From contig NZ_AP028672.1 of NCBI RefSeq assembly GCF_041154505.1, positions 5,434,501 to 5,498,500 on the forward strand: a DNA stretch of 64,000 nucleotides, written 5' to 3'. The notes beneath the pieces were generated by a model. That model saw nothing but the letters and a program-made list of their open reading frames with translations. It was not told the DNA's origin and did no database searches. Each line of letters starts with the position of its first letter. Positions within the stretch are counted from its first letter, which is position 1. A program made the position numbers and the translations under genes. Origin of the DNA: Acidovorax sp. A79. Its GTDB lineage: Bacteria; Pseudomonadota; Gammaproteobacteria; Burkholderiales; Burkholderiaceae_C. Positions 17,371 through 25,344 of this stretch are shown one piece after another.

Positions 17371-17538
17371 TAGGCCCGGGCAGGGGCCGTTACGTCTCGA
17401 CAGGCAAGTTGCTTGCGTTGGCAGCGCGTAACGCCGATAGGGGCCTACGATGCTTCTGTCAGGCTCTCTCCCTGACACCTCCCTCCTCTTGCTTTTTTTC
17501 ATGCGAGAGTTCGGCCCGCCTGGTGCGGGCTTTTTTTT
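17371..17538 (+). ncRNA. Candidate structured small RNA ending in an intrinsic terminator
   Basis: Three consecutive secondary structures lie on the plus strand where no gene fits. (1) A long stem-loop at 17371-17447 has an outer stem TAGGCCC / GGGCCTA, an inner stem CGTTACG / CGTAACG (17388-17394 with 17427-17433), and an apical CAAG/CTTG mini-hairpin. (2) A perfect 7-bp hairpin TGTCAGG / CCTGACA lies at 17457-17477. (3) A U-rich single-stranded stretch leads to an intrinsic terminator at 17514-17538. The only neighbouring gene downstream is on the opposite strand, so the terminator must end a plus-strand transcript. No known RNA family was recognised; it does not show the 6S or SRP RNA architecture. 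The 5' end is uncertain. Confidence 0.45.
17514..17538 (+). terminator. Rho-independent terminator (plus strand)
   Basis: Stem GCCCGC / GCGGGC with a 5-nt loop is followed by eight T. The T-run exists only on the plus strand, so it does not serve the MscS gene that converges from the right. Confidence 0.8.
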
Positions 17539-17613
17539 GCCTGGGCTGGGGGCCGCCCCACGTGCGCCGCGCGCCTGCCCCGGGGGTGCAACGCCTGCCA
17601 CTGCGGGCAGGCG

Positions 17614-18702
17614 TCAGCCCACGCCCGGAGCGGGTGAGGCGGCACCTGCGGGCACCAGGGGGCTGCCTTGCCCGTGCAGGCGCACCTGTGGGAGGCAGTC
17701 GGGATGCTCGCGCTGGATGAAGGTCACCAGTGCCTCGCGCACGCGGCACCGCAGGTCGAAGGCCAGGCCCGAAGAGCGCGCGGAAACCAGCACGCGCATC
17801 TGGAGGGTGCGCTCGGTCACGTCGGTCAACTGAAGAATGCCGACGCGCCGGTCCCATTCGGGGGCCGCCTCCAGCACGCGCTGCAATTCGGCGCGCAGGG
17901 GATCGAGCGGCAGGCGGTAGTCGGCGAAGAGGAACACGGTGCCCAGAATCTCCGAGCTGGTGCGCGTCCAGTTCTGGAACGGGTGTTCGATGAACCACTG
18001 CAGCGGAATGATCAGGCGCCGCTCGTCCCAGATGCGCAACACCACATAGGTGCCGGTGATCTCTTCCACGCGGCCCCATTCGCCCTCGATGATGAGCACG
18101 TCGTCGATGCGAAGCGGCTGGGCCAGCGCGATCTGCAGGCCCGCGATCATGTTGCTGAACACCGGGCGCGCTGCGATGCCGGCGACGATGCCCACCACGC
18201 CGGCCGATGCCAGCAGGCTGGCGCCCACCTGCCGCGCCCCTGGAAAGGTCATGAGCATGAGGGCCACGCCGGCCATCACCACGCCGGTCATCGCGGTGCG
18301 AGACAACACGTGTGCCTGCGTGGCGATGCGCCGCGCCGTGAGGTTGTCCTCCACGTCCGCGGGATGCTGCGCGATGACGCCATTGGCAAGTCCGCCAATG
18401 GCCGCGATCAGCAGCCAGCACGCTCCGCCGATCACCAGCAGGCCGTTGAGATGCCGCACGCTGCCGATGTACCTCAAGTCGTCGCTGGCCGCCTGCCAGA
18501 CGAGCTGGAGCGCGATCAGCGGCAGCAGAACCCGCATGACGGGAATGCAGGCGATGACCACCGCGCGCACTACCGGAACCGGGGCCGTGGCACGGCGCAG
18601 CACCACCGCGGCGATGCGGTGGGCCATGGCGGCGACGGCCACGGCCAGGAGGGCGGCGAGGGCGGTGGCAGACCAGGGAGACAGGTGAAGTCCTTCGGGC
18701 AT
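17614..18702 (-). CDS. MscS-family mechanosensitive ion channel
   Basis: 362 residues from the ATG at 18702 (MPEGLHLSPW). The frame is open further upstream, but that part is Cys/Arg/Pro-rich and not membrane-like. Four or more hydrophobic helices fill residues about 10-190. The pore-lining helix is GASLLASAGVVGIVAGIAAR, and the MscS beta domain follows: PLRIDDVLIIEGEWGRVEEI, TYVVLRIWDERRLIIPLQWF. The C-terminal domain ends with a short Pro/Ala tail. It is an inner-membrane channel that opens under tension or acts in signalling. Transcribed divergently from phaR. Confidence 0.88.
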   Translation of the reverse strand: MPEGLHLSPWSATALAALLAVAVAAMAHRIAAVVLRRATAPVPVVRAVVIACIPVMRVLLPLIALQLVWQAASDDLRYIGSVRHLNGLLVIGGACWLLIAAIGGLANGVIAQHPADVEDNLTARRIATQAHVLSRTAMTGVVMAGVALMLMTFPGARQVGASLLASAGVVGIVAGIAARPVFSNMIAGLQIALAQPLRIDDVLIIEGEWGRVEEITGTYVVLRIWDERRLIIPLQWFIEHPFQNWTRTSSEILGTVFLFADYRLPLDPLRAELQRVLEAAPEWDRRVGILQLTDVTERTLQMRVLVSARSSGLAFDLRCRVREALVTFIQREHPDCLPQVRLHGQGSPLVPAGAASPAPGVG

Positions 18703-18949
18703 GGCAGGGCAGGGTGGGGCGAGGCCGCGAACGGCAGATGGGCGGGAACAGCGACTCTCGCATCGGCACCGGGCGCTGTCTGTCGGACGGGGCGCCGCGC
18801 CTGTTCGCCGTGCATGCGCGTGGGCCCCGCCATGGGCTGGTCGGCAGGCGGGCGCACAACCCGTTGCAGGCGCCCCTGCGGCAGCGGTGGACAAGTTGCC
18901 ATCAGGGTATTCCTTTGCAATTGCCGGGGCTCTCCCTCCCTAGAATGTG

Positions 18950-18960
18950 TTGCACTGCAA
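18950..18960. promoter_or_regulatory. Candidate PhaR self-operator TTGCACTGCAA
   Basis: A perfect dyad TTGCA-C-TGCAA sits just after a TAGAAT -10-like box (18941-18946), so it covers the likely transcription start, 31 bp before phaR. PhaR proteins are known to repress their own gene and to bind TGC-rich dyads. The assignment to PhaR is inferred from position and composition. Confidence 0.45.
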
Positions 18961-18991
18961 TACATGGGTTTCCGAGCCCGAGGAGTTCGTT

Positions 18992-19525
18992 GTGTCCGAA
19001 CAGAAAAGTGCCGCGTCCAAATCGGCCCAGCGCGTGATCAAGAAATACCCCAACCGTCGTCTGTACGACACGGATACCTCCACCTACATCACGCTGGCCG
19101 AAGTGCGCCATCTGGTGATGGACCACCAGAGCGTGGTGGTGCGCGACGCCAAGACGGGCGAGGACCTCACGCGCAGCATCCTGCTGCAGATCATCCTGGA
19201 GGAGGAGGCCGGCGGCGCCCCCATGTTCACCGAGGCCGTGCTGGCCAACATCATCCGTTTCTATGGCCATGCCATGCAGGGCTTCATGGGGGCCTACCTG
19301 GAGAAGAACGTCCAGGCTTTCACCGACATCCAGGCCAAGCTGGCCGAGCAGTCGCAAAGCGTGACCCCGGAGATGTGGGCGCAGTTCATGAGCCTGCAGT
19401 CGCCCATGCTCAAGGGCATGATGGGCAACTACGTGGAGCAGTCGCAGTCCATGCTCACGCAGATGCAGGAGCAGATGCAAAAGCAGACGGAGCAGATGCT
19501 GGGCGCCTTCGGCATCAAAAGGTAA
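18992..19525 (+). CDS. phaR: Polyhydroxyalkanoate synthesis repressor
   Basis: 177 residues from GTG 18992. This start is chosen because GAGGAG lies 6 bp upstream and the family-typical text begins at once. The N-terminal DNA-binding domain reads RVIKKYPNRRLYDTDTSTY, then HQSVVVRDAKTGEDLTR, the signature of PHB/PHA accumulation regulators. The second half has SILLQIILEEE and a long amphipathic, Met/Gln-rich helix (MLTQMQEQMQKQTEQM) suited to multimerisation or granule binding. PhaR represses phasin genes and itself until PHB granules titrate it. The phaC/A/B genes are not in the window. Confidence 0.92.
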   Translation: MSEQKSAASKSAQRVIKKYPNRRLYDTDTSTYITLAEVRHLVMDHQSVVVRDAKTGEDLTRSILLQIILEEEAGGAPMFTEAVLANIIRFYGHAMQGFMGAYLEKNVQAFTDIQAKLAEQSQSVTPEMWAQFMSLQSPMLKGMMGNYVEQSQSMLTQMQEQMQKQTEQMLGAFGIKR

Positions 19526-19668
19526 GCCCCTGAGCCACTGGCGACGCGGGTTCCACGGCGTCCGCTGGTCCCGGGCGCGCCGGTTTCACGGGTTGCCGGG
19601 CACGGCAAGCGTTCGGGAAATGGGCAATCCCACCCTGTTGCACGCCGGAACTGGGACAATACGGGGAT

Positions 19669-21060
19669 ATGAGCGAAGTACTGTCCCCCACGAAAACACC
19701 CAAAGTCGGTTTTGTGAGCCTTGGCTGCCCCAAGGCCCTCACGGATTCCGAACTGATCCTCACGCAGCTGAGCGCCGAGGGTTACGAAACCTCCAAGACC
19801 TTCCACGGGGCTGACCTCGTCATCGTCAACACCTGCGGCTTCATCGACGATGCCGTGAAGGAAAGCCTGGACACGATTGGCGAGGCCCTGGCCGAGAACG
19901 GCCGGGTGATCGTCACCGGCTGCCTGGGCGCGCGCGCGGGCGAGGATGGCGGCAACATGGTGCGCCAGATGCACCCCAGCGTGCTGGCCGTGACCGGCCC
20001 GCACGCCACGCAGGAGGTGATGGACGCTGTCCACCTGAACCTGCCCAAGCCGCACGACCCCTTCATCGACCTGGTGCCCGGCAACTTCGGCATCGCGGGC
20101 ATCAAGCTCACGCCCAAGCACTACGCCTACCTCAAGATCAGCGAGGGCTGCAACCACCGCTGCACCTTCTGCATCATCCCCTCGATGCGCGGCGACCTGG
20201 TGTCGCGCCCCATCGGCGACGTGCTGAGCGAGGCCAAGGCCCTGTTCGAGGGCGGCGTGAAGGAGCTCTTGGTGATCAGCCAGGACACGTCTGCCTACGG
20301 CGTGGACGTGAAGTACCGCACCGGCTTCTGGGACGGCAAGCCCGTCAAGACCCGCATGCTGGAGCTGGTGCAGACCCTGGGCGAGATCGCCGAGCCTTAC
20401 GGCGCCTGGGTGCGGCTGCACTATGTGTACCCCTACCCGAGCGTGGACGAGGTGCTGCCGCTCATGGCCACGGGCAAGGTGCTGCCGTACCTGGACGTGC
20501 CGCTGCAGCACAGCCACCCCGATGTCCTGAAGCGCATGAAGCGCCCGGCCAGCGGCGAGCGCAACCTGGAGCGCATCCAGCGCTGGCGCGAGGTGTGCCC
20601 GGAGCTGGTCATCCGCAGCACCTTCATCGCCGGCTTCCCCGGTGAGACGGAAGAAGAGTTCGCGCACCTGCTGGACTTCGTGCGCGAGGCGCAGATCGAC
20701 CGCGCGGGCTGCTTTGCCTACAGCGACGTGAACGGCGCCGCCGCCAACGAACTGCCCGGCATGCTGCCCATGGAAGTGCGCGAGGAACGCCGCGCCCGCT
20801 TCATGGCCGTGGCCGAAGAGGTCTCCATCGCCCGCCTGCAGCGCCGTGTGGGCGCCACCATGCAGGTGCTGGTCGACTCCGCCCCGGGCCTGGGCCGCAA
20901 GGGCGGCGTGGGCCGCACCTACGCCGATGCGCCCGAGATCGACGGCACGGTGCAGCTACTGCCGCCCGAGAAGATCAGCAAGACCATGAAGGTGGGCGAG
21001 TTCACCAGGGCGCGCATCGTGGGCGTGCGCGGGCACGACCTGGTGGCGCAGCCTATCTGA
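19669..21060 (+). CDS. rimO: Ribosomal protein S12 methylthiotransferase (EC 2.8.4.4)
   Basis: 463 residues. Domain order: UPF0004 with the auxiliary Fe-S cysteines ([24 protein letters not shown] and VTGCLGAR), the radical-SAM core with [17 protein letters not shown], and a C-terminal TRAM domain after residue 395 ([19 protein letters not shown]). It adds a methylthio group to Asp88 of ribosomal protein S12 with SAM and two 4Fe-4S clusters. An insertion [20 protein letters not shown], usual in proteobacterial RimO, is present. It stands alone and ends tail to tail with efp. Confidence 0.97.
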   Translation: MSEVLSPTKTPKVGFVSLGCPKALTDSELILTQLSAEGYETSKTFHGADLVIVNTCGFIDDAVKESLDTIGEALAENGRVIVTGCLGARAGEDGGNMVRQMHPSVLAVTGPHATQEVMDAVHLNLPKPHDPFIDLVPGNFGIAGIKLTPKHYAYLKISEGCNHRCTFCIIPSMRGDLVSRPIGDVLSEAKALFEGGVKELLVISQDTSAYGVDVKYRTGFWDGKPVKTRMLELVQTLGEIAEPYGAWVRLHYVYPYPSVDEVLPLMATGKVLPYLDVPLQHSHPDVLKRMKRPASGERNLERIQRWREVCPELVIRSTFIAGFPGETEEEFAHLLDFVREAQIDRAGCFAYSDVNGAAANELPGMLPMEVREERRARFMAVAEEVSIARLQRRVGATMQVLVDSAPGLGRKGGVGRTYADAPEIDGTVQLLPPEKISKTMKVGEFTRARIVGVRGHDLVAQPI

Positions 21061-21071
21061 ATGGGTGATTG

Positions 21072-21164
21072 AAAAAAGTGAGCTGCCAGCGCTGGTGTGT
21101 AGAGGGTTTCAAGGTGTTTTCTCCTGGAAACCTATAGGCAGCAGGCGGCGGCAGCTCATTTTTT
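21072..21164. repeat. Long imperfect palindrome between rimO and efp, related to the dispersed repeat
   Basis: The arms AAAAAAGTGAGCTGCC (21072-21087) and GGCAGCTCATTTTTT (21150-21164) pair over 15 bp with one bulged G. An inner AGGGTTTC / GAAACCT pairing extends the structure. The A-run before and T-run after make it usable as a bidirectional terminator for the convergent genes. The AGCTGCCAGCGCT portion resembles the dispersed repeat core. Confidence 0.6.
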
Positions 21165-21192
21165 GATAGAGCCGTGGGGCAGGACCCCATGA

Positions 21193-21220
21193 AAAAAGGC
21201 TTCCCGAGGGAAGCCTTTTT
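21193..21220. terminator. Bidirectional intrinsic terminator after efp
   Basis: Stem AAAAAGGCTTCCC / GGGAAGCCTTTTT with a GA turn. A-runs and T-runs on both sides let it act for efp (minus) and as a back-up for rimO (plus). Confidence 0.85.
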
Positions 21221-21239
21221 GCTGGGTGCCACACGATGT

Positions 21240-21794
21240 TTACACGCGCTTGCGGTATTCGCCGGTGCGGGTGTCGATTTCGATCTTGTCGCCTTGCGAG
21301 ACGAACAGGGGCACGGGCACTTCGAAGCCGGTGGCGATCTTGGCGGGCTTGAGCACCTTGCCGGACGTGTCGCCCTTGACGGCGGGCTCGGTCCAGGTGA
21401 TTTCGCGCTCGACGCTGGTGGGCAGTTCGACCGAGATGGCCTTGCCGTCGTAGAACACCACTTCCAGGGACATGCCGTCTTCCAGGTAGTTCAGTGCGTC
21501 GCCCATGTTTTCGGCTTCGACTTCGTACTGGTTGAACTCGGTGTCCATGCAGACATACATGGGGTCGGCGAAGTAGGAGTAGGTGCACTCCTTCTTGTCC
21601 AGGATCACGTTGTCGATCTTGTCGTCGGCCTTGAACACGTTTTCGGTGCCGAAGTTGCCGATCAGGCTCTTGAGCTTCATGCGCACGGTGGCGGCACCGC
21701 GGCCGCCGCGGGCGTATTCGGTCTTCAGGACCACCATGGGGTCCTTGCCGTGCATGATGACGTTGCCGGCGCGGATTTCTTGAGCGATTTTCAT
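21240..21794 (-). CDS. efp: Translation elongation factor P, arginine (R32) type
   Basis: 184 residues, the normal length, with three beta-barrel domains. The tip loop of domain I reads [16 protein letters not shown], placing Arg32 where E. coli has the modified Lys34. This is the subclass that is rhamnosylated by EarP, whose gene lies immediately upstream on the same strand. The protein rescues ribosomes stalled at polyproline. The C-terminus [11 protein letters not shown] is typical. The gap to earP is 155 bp, so efp may also have its own promoter. Confidence 0.97.
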   Translation of the reverse strand: MKIAQEIRAGNVIMHGKDPMVVLKTEYARGGRGAATVRMKLKSLIGNFGTENVFKADDKIDNVILDKKECTYSYFADPMYVCMDTEFNQYEVEAENMGDALNYLEDGMSLEVVFYDGKAISVELPTSVEREITWTEPAVKGDTSGKVLKPAKIATGFEVPVPLFVSQGDKIEIDTRTGEYRKRV

Positions 21795-21949
21795 AGCAAG
21801 TTGCTTGGGTTGGGGCCGCTCAACGCGCGGGCCGGCAAATTCGCTGGGTGGACCAGCTGGTTTTGCCCTGCCGATGCATGTTCCGCGGCGGGAATGCGCC
21901 AGGGCTGGACACCGGTGTGCCGCCCCTGTTTTGCGCAAAGCCCTGGATT

Positions 21950-23104
21950 TTACCGTTTTTCAGCGACAAAGCCCAAAAGCTGTGCGACGAGATTGTCCTG
22001 CGTCAGCAGCCGTGCACGGGCCGCCTGGATGCACGCGGTCCATTCCGCCAGGGTGGCGTCATCGGGCCACTGCAGCGCAGCCTGGTCCAGTCCGTTCCAG
22101 GTGGCATGAAACCGCCGCAGCGAAGGCGGCGCCTGCAGCCAGTCCAGGAACGCCCGCAGCTTGTCGTGGTGTGCGTTGTCGTGCTGGGGATAGATCTGCC
22201 AGACCAGCGCCTGCCCGGCCCAGAGTGCGCGCACCAGCGAGTCCTCGCCCCGCACGGCGTTGAAGTCGCAGGCCCACAGCATCTCGTCGAAGGCGGGCTG
22301 GGGCCGGTGGGGCAGGTATGAAATGGAGAGCTGCTCGCGCTTGTCGGACAAGGGCTGGCGGTCAATTTGGCTCGTCGTCTTGGCGCTGTCTTCCGCCAGC
22401 GCTGCCCGCACGGCGGCGGTGGGGCGACCGGGTGTGACGAGCAACTGCGTGGGCTGTGCCTGGCTGTGGCGCAGCAGCTCAGGCAGGGCGGCGGGTTCGT
22501 AGCAGAACAGCGAAACCCAGCGCTGCTCTGGGCCGCCATGGCCCAGGCCGAACGCAGACGCGTGCCGTGCACGCCAGGCGCTGCGGTCAAACGCCACGCG
22601 CCGTGCCATCAGGCCGGGCTCGCGCAGCAGCCCGCCCGTGCCGGGGGTGAAGCCGGGATAGAAGAACCAGCGTGTCCAGCCGGCAGCGGGGCCGGACGAG
22701 AGGAGCGAGGAGAGCCTGTGATGGCGCTCCACATAGCTTTCAGCCGACAGGTATTCCAGATTGATCCAGACCGGTTTTGGGTGCTTTGGGCTCATGGCGC
22801 TTGCCTGGCAAGCGCTGTAAGCTATGAATTCAGGAGCAATATCGCAACCGAACGCTTCCACCATCACATCGGGCGGCGGCTCGCCGGGGCCGGGCGGTGG
22901 CGAGCCCCAGGCGCGCAGCTCCACGCCGGGGCAGCCTGTGGGAGCCATCCATTGCAGGGCCGAGGCGTCGTCCACCCACAGCCGAACGCGGTGGCCCAGG
23001 CCGGCCAGCTGCGCCACCAGGCGCCAGCACACGCCAATGTCGCCAAAGTTGTCGATCACGCGGCAGAACACGTCCCACTGCAGGGGGGCGGAAGACTGGG
23101 TCAT
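21950..23104 (-). CDS. earP: EF-P arginine 32 rhamnosyltransferase
   Basis: 384 residues from MTQSSAP. The GT-B enzyme transfers rhamnose from dTDP-rhamnose to Arg32 of EF-P. Marks: [16 protein letters not shown] with the catalytic aspartates, [23 protein letters not shown], and the nucleotide-sugar site [19 protein letters not shown]. The start overlaps the LysR gene stop by 4 bp (ATGA), and efp follows. Codons for residues about 87-103 ([14 protein letters not shown] region) correspond to a copy of the dispersed palindromic repeat, apparently inserted in frame in a surface segment. Confidence 0.93.
   Translation of the reverse strand: MTQSSAPLQWDVFCRVIDNFGDIGVCWRLVAQLAGLGHRVRLWVDDASALQWMAPTGCPGVELRAWGSPPPGPGEPPPDVMVEAFGCDIAPEFIAYSACQASAMSPKHPKPVWINLEYLSAESYVERHHRLSSLLSSGPAAGWTRWFFYPGFTPGTGGLLREPGLMARRVAFDRSAWRARHASAFGLGHGGPEQRWVSLFCYEPAALPELLRHSQAQPTQLLVTPGRPTAAVRAALAEDSAKTTSQIDRQPLSDKREQLSISYLPHRPQPAFDEMLWACDFNAVRGEDSLVRALWAGQALVWQIYPQHDNAHHDKLRAFLDWLQAPPSLRRFHATWNGLDQAALQWPDDATLAEWTACIQAARARLLTQDNLVAQLLGFVAEKR
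22797..22845 (-). repeat. Dispersed palindromic repeat copy inside earP
   Basis: GCGCTTG / CAAGCGC form a perfect 7-bp stem around CCTGG (22797-22815), followed by TGTAAGCTATGAATTCAGG and AGCAAT. This matches the intergenic copy at 36704 (AAGCGCTGATAGCTATGAAT, then AGCAA) almost base for base. Here it is read in frame as part of EarP. Confidence 0.65.
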
Positions 23105-24006
23105 GGGGCGGGGGTGGATGGCGGGGGGCTGCGCAGGTGATCGACCAGCAGCCGGGCGACGCTGGAGAGCGCCTCTTCCGAGCGCACGCACAGCGCCAGC
23201 CGCCGGTGCGCCCAGGGCTCGTTCAGCGTGAGGGTGCGCACGGCCAGCTTGCCTTGGTACAGCGCGGCGCTGCCGCGCGGCATCACGCCCACGCCCAGGC
23301 CGGCGTTGACCATGAGGCACAGCGCGTCGTAGCTGGTCACCTGGATGCGCAGGCGCAGGGGCAACCCCGCCGCGGAGGCCGCCCGGGCCAACTGGTTGTT
23401 GATGGCGCTGTTGGGGTGGGCACCCACGAAGTCGAACGGGAGGGCATCGGCCAGCCGCACCGCCTTGCGGCGCGCCAGCGCGTGGCCGGTGGGAACCACC
23501 AGCACCAGTTCGTCGGTGCGGTAGGGCAGCAGCGTCACGCGCTCGCCGTAGTGGCCTTCGTTGAGGATGCCCACGTCGGCCGCGTTCTCGGCCACGGAAT
23601 GGGCGATGGCACTGCTGATCTGCTCCTGCAGGCGCACATCCACCTGCGGGTGCAGCGCCATGAAGCTCTGCAGCTCGGCCGGCAGGAACTGCGTGATGGC
23701 CGAGATGTTGGCCACCACGCGCACATGGCCGCGCACGCCCGTGCCGTAGTCATGCATCTGCGTGGCAATGCCGTCCAGGTCGTTGAGCACGCCCCGTGCC
23801 ATGTTCAGCAGCGCGAACGCGGCGGCGGTGGGCTCGGTGCCCTTGTTGCTGCGGGTGAACAGCTCCACGCGCAGGGCCGCCTCCAGGTCGGCCAGGCGGC
23901 GGCTCACGGCCGAGGCGGCCAGGTGCTCGCGCGCGGCGGCGGCGGCGATGGTGTTTTCTTCCATCACGGCCACGAACAGGCGCAGGGAGACGGGGTCGAG
24001 TTTCAT
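23101..24006 (-). CDS. LysR-family transcriptional regulator
   Basis: 301 residues from MKLDPVSLRLFVAVMEE. The N-terminal winged HTH shows NTIAAAAAREHLAASAVSRR and LEAALRVELFTR. The effector domain (PBP2 fold) follows, with RGHVRVVANISAITQFLP. It is divergent from the caiB operon, with a T-N11-A dyad in between, so it most likely controls those CoA genes and itself. Its stop overlaps the start of earP, an odd coupling of a local regulator with a translation-factor modification gene. Confidence 0.92.
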   Translation of the reverse strand: MKLDPVSLRLFVAVMEENTIAAAAAREHLAASAVSRRLADLEAALRVELFTRSNKGTEPTAAAFALLNMARGVLNDLDGIATQMHDYGTGVRGHVRVVANISAITQFLPAELQSFMALHPQVDVRLQEQISSAIAHSVAENAADVGILNEGHYGERVTLLPYRTDELVLVVPTGHALARRKAVRLADALPFDFVGAHPNSAINNQLARAASAAGLPLRLRIQVTSYDALCLMVNAGLGVGVMPRGSAALYQGKLAVRTLTLNEPWAHRRLALCVRSEEALSSVARLLVDHLRSPPPSTPAP

Positions 24007-24025
24007 GGACCGTGGATGGTACCCC

Positions 24026-24046
24026 GCCATGCTGGTTTGCGATGGC
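24026..24046. promoter_or_regulatory. LysR-type operator, GCCAT-N11-ATGGC
   Basis: A 5-bp perfect dyad with the canonical T-N11-A spacing (T 24030, A 24042) lies 20 bp upstream of the lysR start, in the divergent region facing caiB. A second dyad TGCGC-N7-GCGCA lies at 24084-24100, nearer the caiB promoter side. Such paired sites are usual for LysR regulators. Confidence 0.55.
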
Positions 24047-24138
24047 AGCTTCGTGCTTGAGCGATTTACGGCGCCGCGCGTGCTGCGCATGATTCGCGCA
24101 CACCGGCCCGGAGCGAGGCCGCAGGAGAATGTATTTCC

Positions 24139-25344
24139 ATGGATTCCGTTGCTTCCCCCGCCGCGCTGCAAGGCGTGCGCGTCATCGAAATGGGCCAGCT
24201 CATCGCCGGGCCCTTCTGCGGCAAGACGCTGGGCGAGTTCGGCGCCGATGTGATCAAGATCGAGGCCCCCGAGACAGGCGACCCCCTGCGCAACTGGCGC
24301 CTCATCAAGGAAGGCACCTCCGTCTGGTGGCAGGTGCAGTCGCGCAACAAGCGCTCGGTGGCGCTGGACCTGCGCCAGAAGGAAGGCCAGGACATCGCCC
24401 GCCAGCTCATCGCCGAGGCGGACGTGCTCGTCGAGAACTTCCGCCCCGGCACGCTCGAAGGCTGGGGCATGTCGCCCCAGGAGCTGCACGCGCTCAACCC
24501 CGGCCTGGTCATGCTGCGCATTTCGGGCTACGGCCAGACGGGGCCGTACCGCGACCTGCCCGGTTTTGGCGCCATTGGCGAGGCCATGGGCGGCCTGCGC
24601 CACCTCACGGGCGAGCCCGGCCGCGTGCCGGTGCGCGTGGGCGTGTCGATCGGCGACACGCTGGCGGCGCTGCACGGCACCATCGGCGTGCTCACGGCGC
24701 TGTACCACCGCAAGGTCAACGGCGGCAAAGGCCAGGTGATCGACGTGGCGCTGCACGAGGCGGTGTTCAACGTGATGGAAAGCCTGATCCCCGAATACAG
24801 CGCCTTCGGTGCCGTGCGCGAGGCCGCGGGCAGTGCGCTGCCGGGCATCGCGCCGTCCAACGCCTACCCCTGTACCGACGGCTGGGTGCTGGTGGCGGGC
24901 AATGGCGACAGCATCTTCAAGCGCCTGATGGACGCGATTGGTCGGCCCGACCTGGGCGCCGCGCCCGACCTGGCCAACAACACCGGCCGCGTGGCCCGCG
25001 TGGAAGAAATCGACGCCGCCATCGGCGCCTGGAGCGCGCAGCGCACGGTGCAGCAGGTGCTGGACGCCCTGGGCGCTGCCCGCGTGCCCGCCGGCAAGGT
25101 CTACACCGCCAAGGACATTGCGCAAGACCCGCACTACCGCGCCCGCGACATGCTGCTCACGCAACAGACGCGCGACGGCTACAGCGTGGAGGTGCCCGGC
25201 ATCGTACCCAAGCTCTCGGCCACGCCGGGCAGCATCCGCAGCAGCGCTCCGCACCTGGGCGACGACACCGATGCGGTGCTGGCCGAGGCAGGCCTCACGG
25301 CCGAACAGATTGCGCTGCTGCGCAGCAAGGGGGTGATTCAATGA
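24139..25344 (+). CDS. CaiB/BaiF family CoA transferase (class III)
   Basis: 401 residues. Family marks: GVRVIEMGQLIAGPFCGKTL at the N-terminus, FGADVIKIEAP, NKRSVALDLR, VLVENFRPGTLEGWG, then ISGYGQTGPYRDLPGFG. The catalytic Asp is in VGVSIGDTLAALHG near residue 173. It moves CoA between organic acids in the cytosol. With the HMG-CoA-lyase-like gene overlapping by ATGA (25341-25344) and two uptake receptors after it, the operon probably takes up and activates a branched or hydroxylated dicarboxylic acid, for example an itaconate- or methylmalate-like or HMG-like compound. The exact acid is unknown. Confidence 0.9.
   Translation: MDSVASPAALQGVRVIEMGQLIAGPFCGKTLGEFGADVIKIEAPETGDPLRNWRLIKEGTSVWWQVQSRNKRSVALDLRQKEGQDIARQLIAEADVLVENFRPGTLEGWGMSPQELHALNPGLVMLRISGYGQTGPYRDLPGFGAIGEAMGGLRHLTGEPGRVPVRVGVSIGDTLAALHGTIGVLTALYHRKVNGGKGQVIDVALHEAVFNVMESLIPEYSAFGAVREAAGSALPGIAPSNAYPCTDGWVLVAGNGDSIFKRLMDAIGRPDLGAAPDLANNTGRVARVEEIDAAIGAWSAQRTVQQVLDALGAARVPAGKVYTAKDIAQDPHYRARDMLLTQQTRDGYSVEVPGIVPKLSATPGSIRSSAPHLGDDTDAVLAEAGLTAEQIALLRSKGVIQ

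Noticed and set aside
17371..17538. 6S or SRP RNA identity for the structured RNA
   Set aside because: It lacks the long near-symmetrical rod with a central bubble of 6S RNA and the conserved GGAA/AGCA core of SRP RNA.
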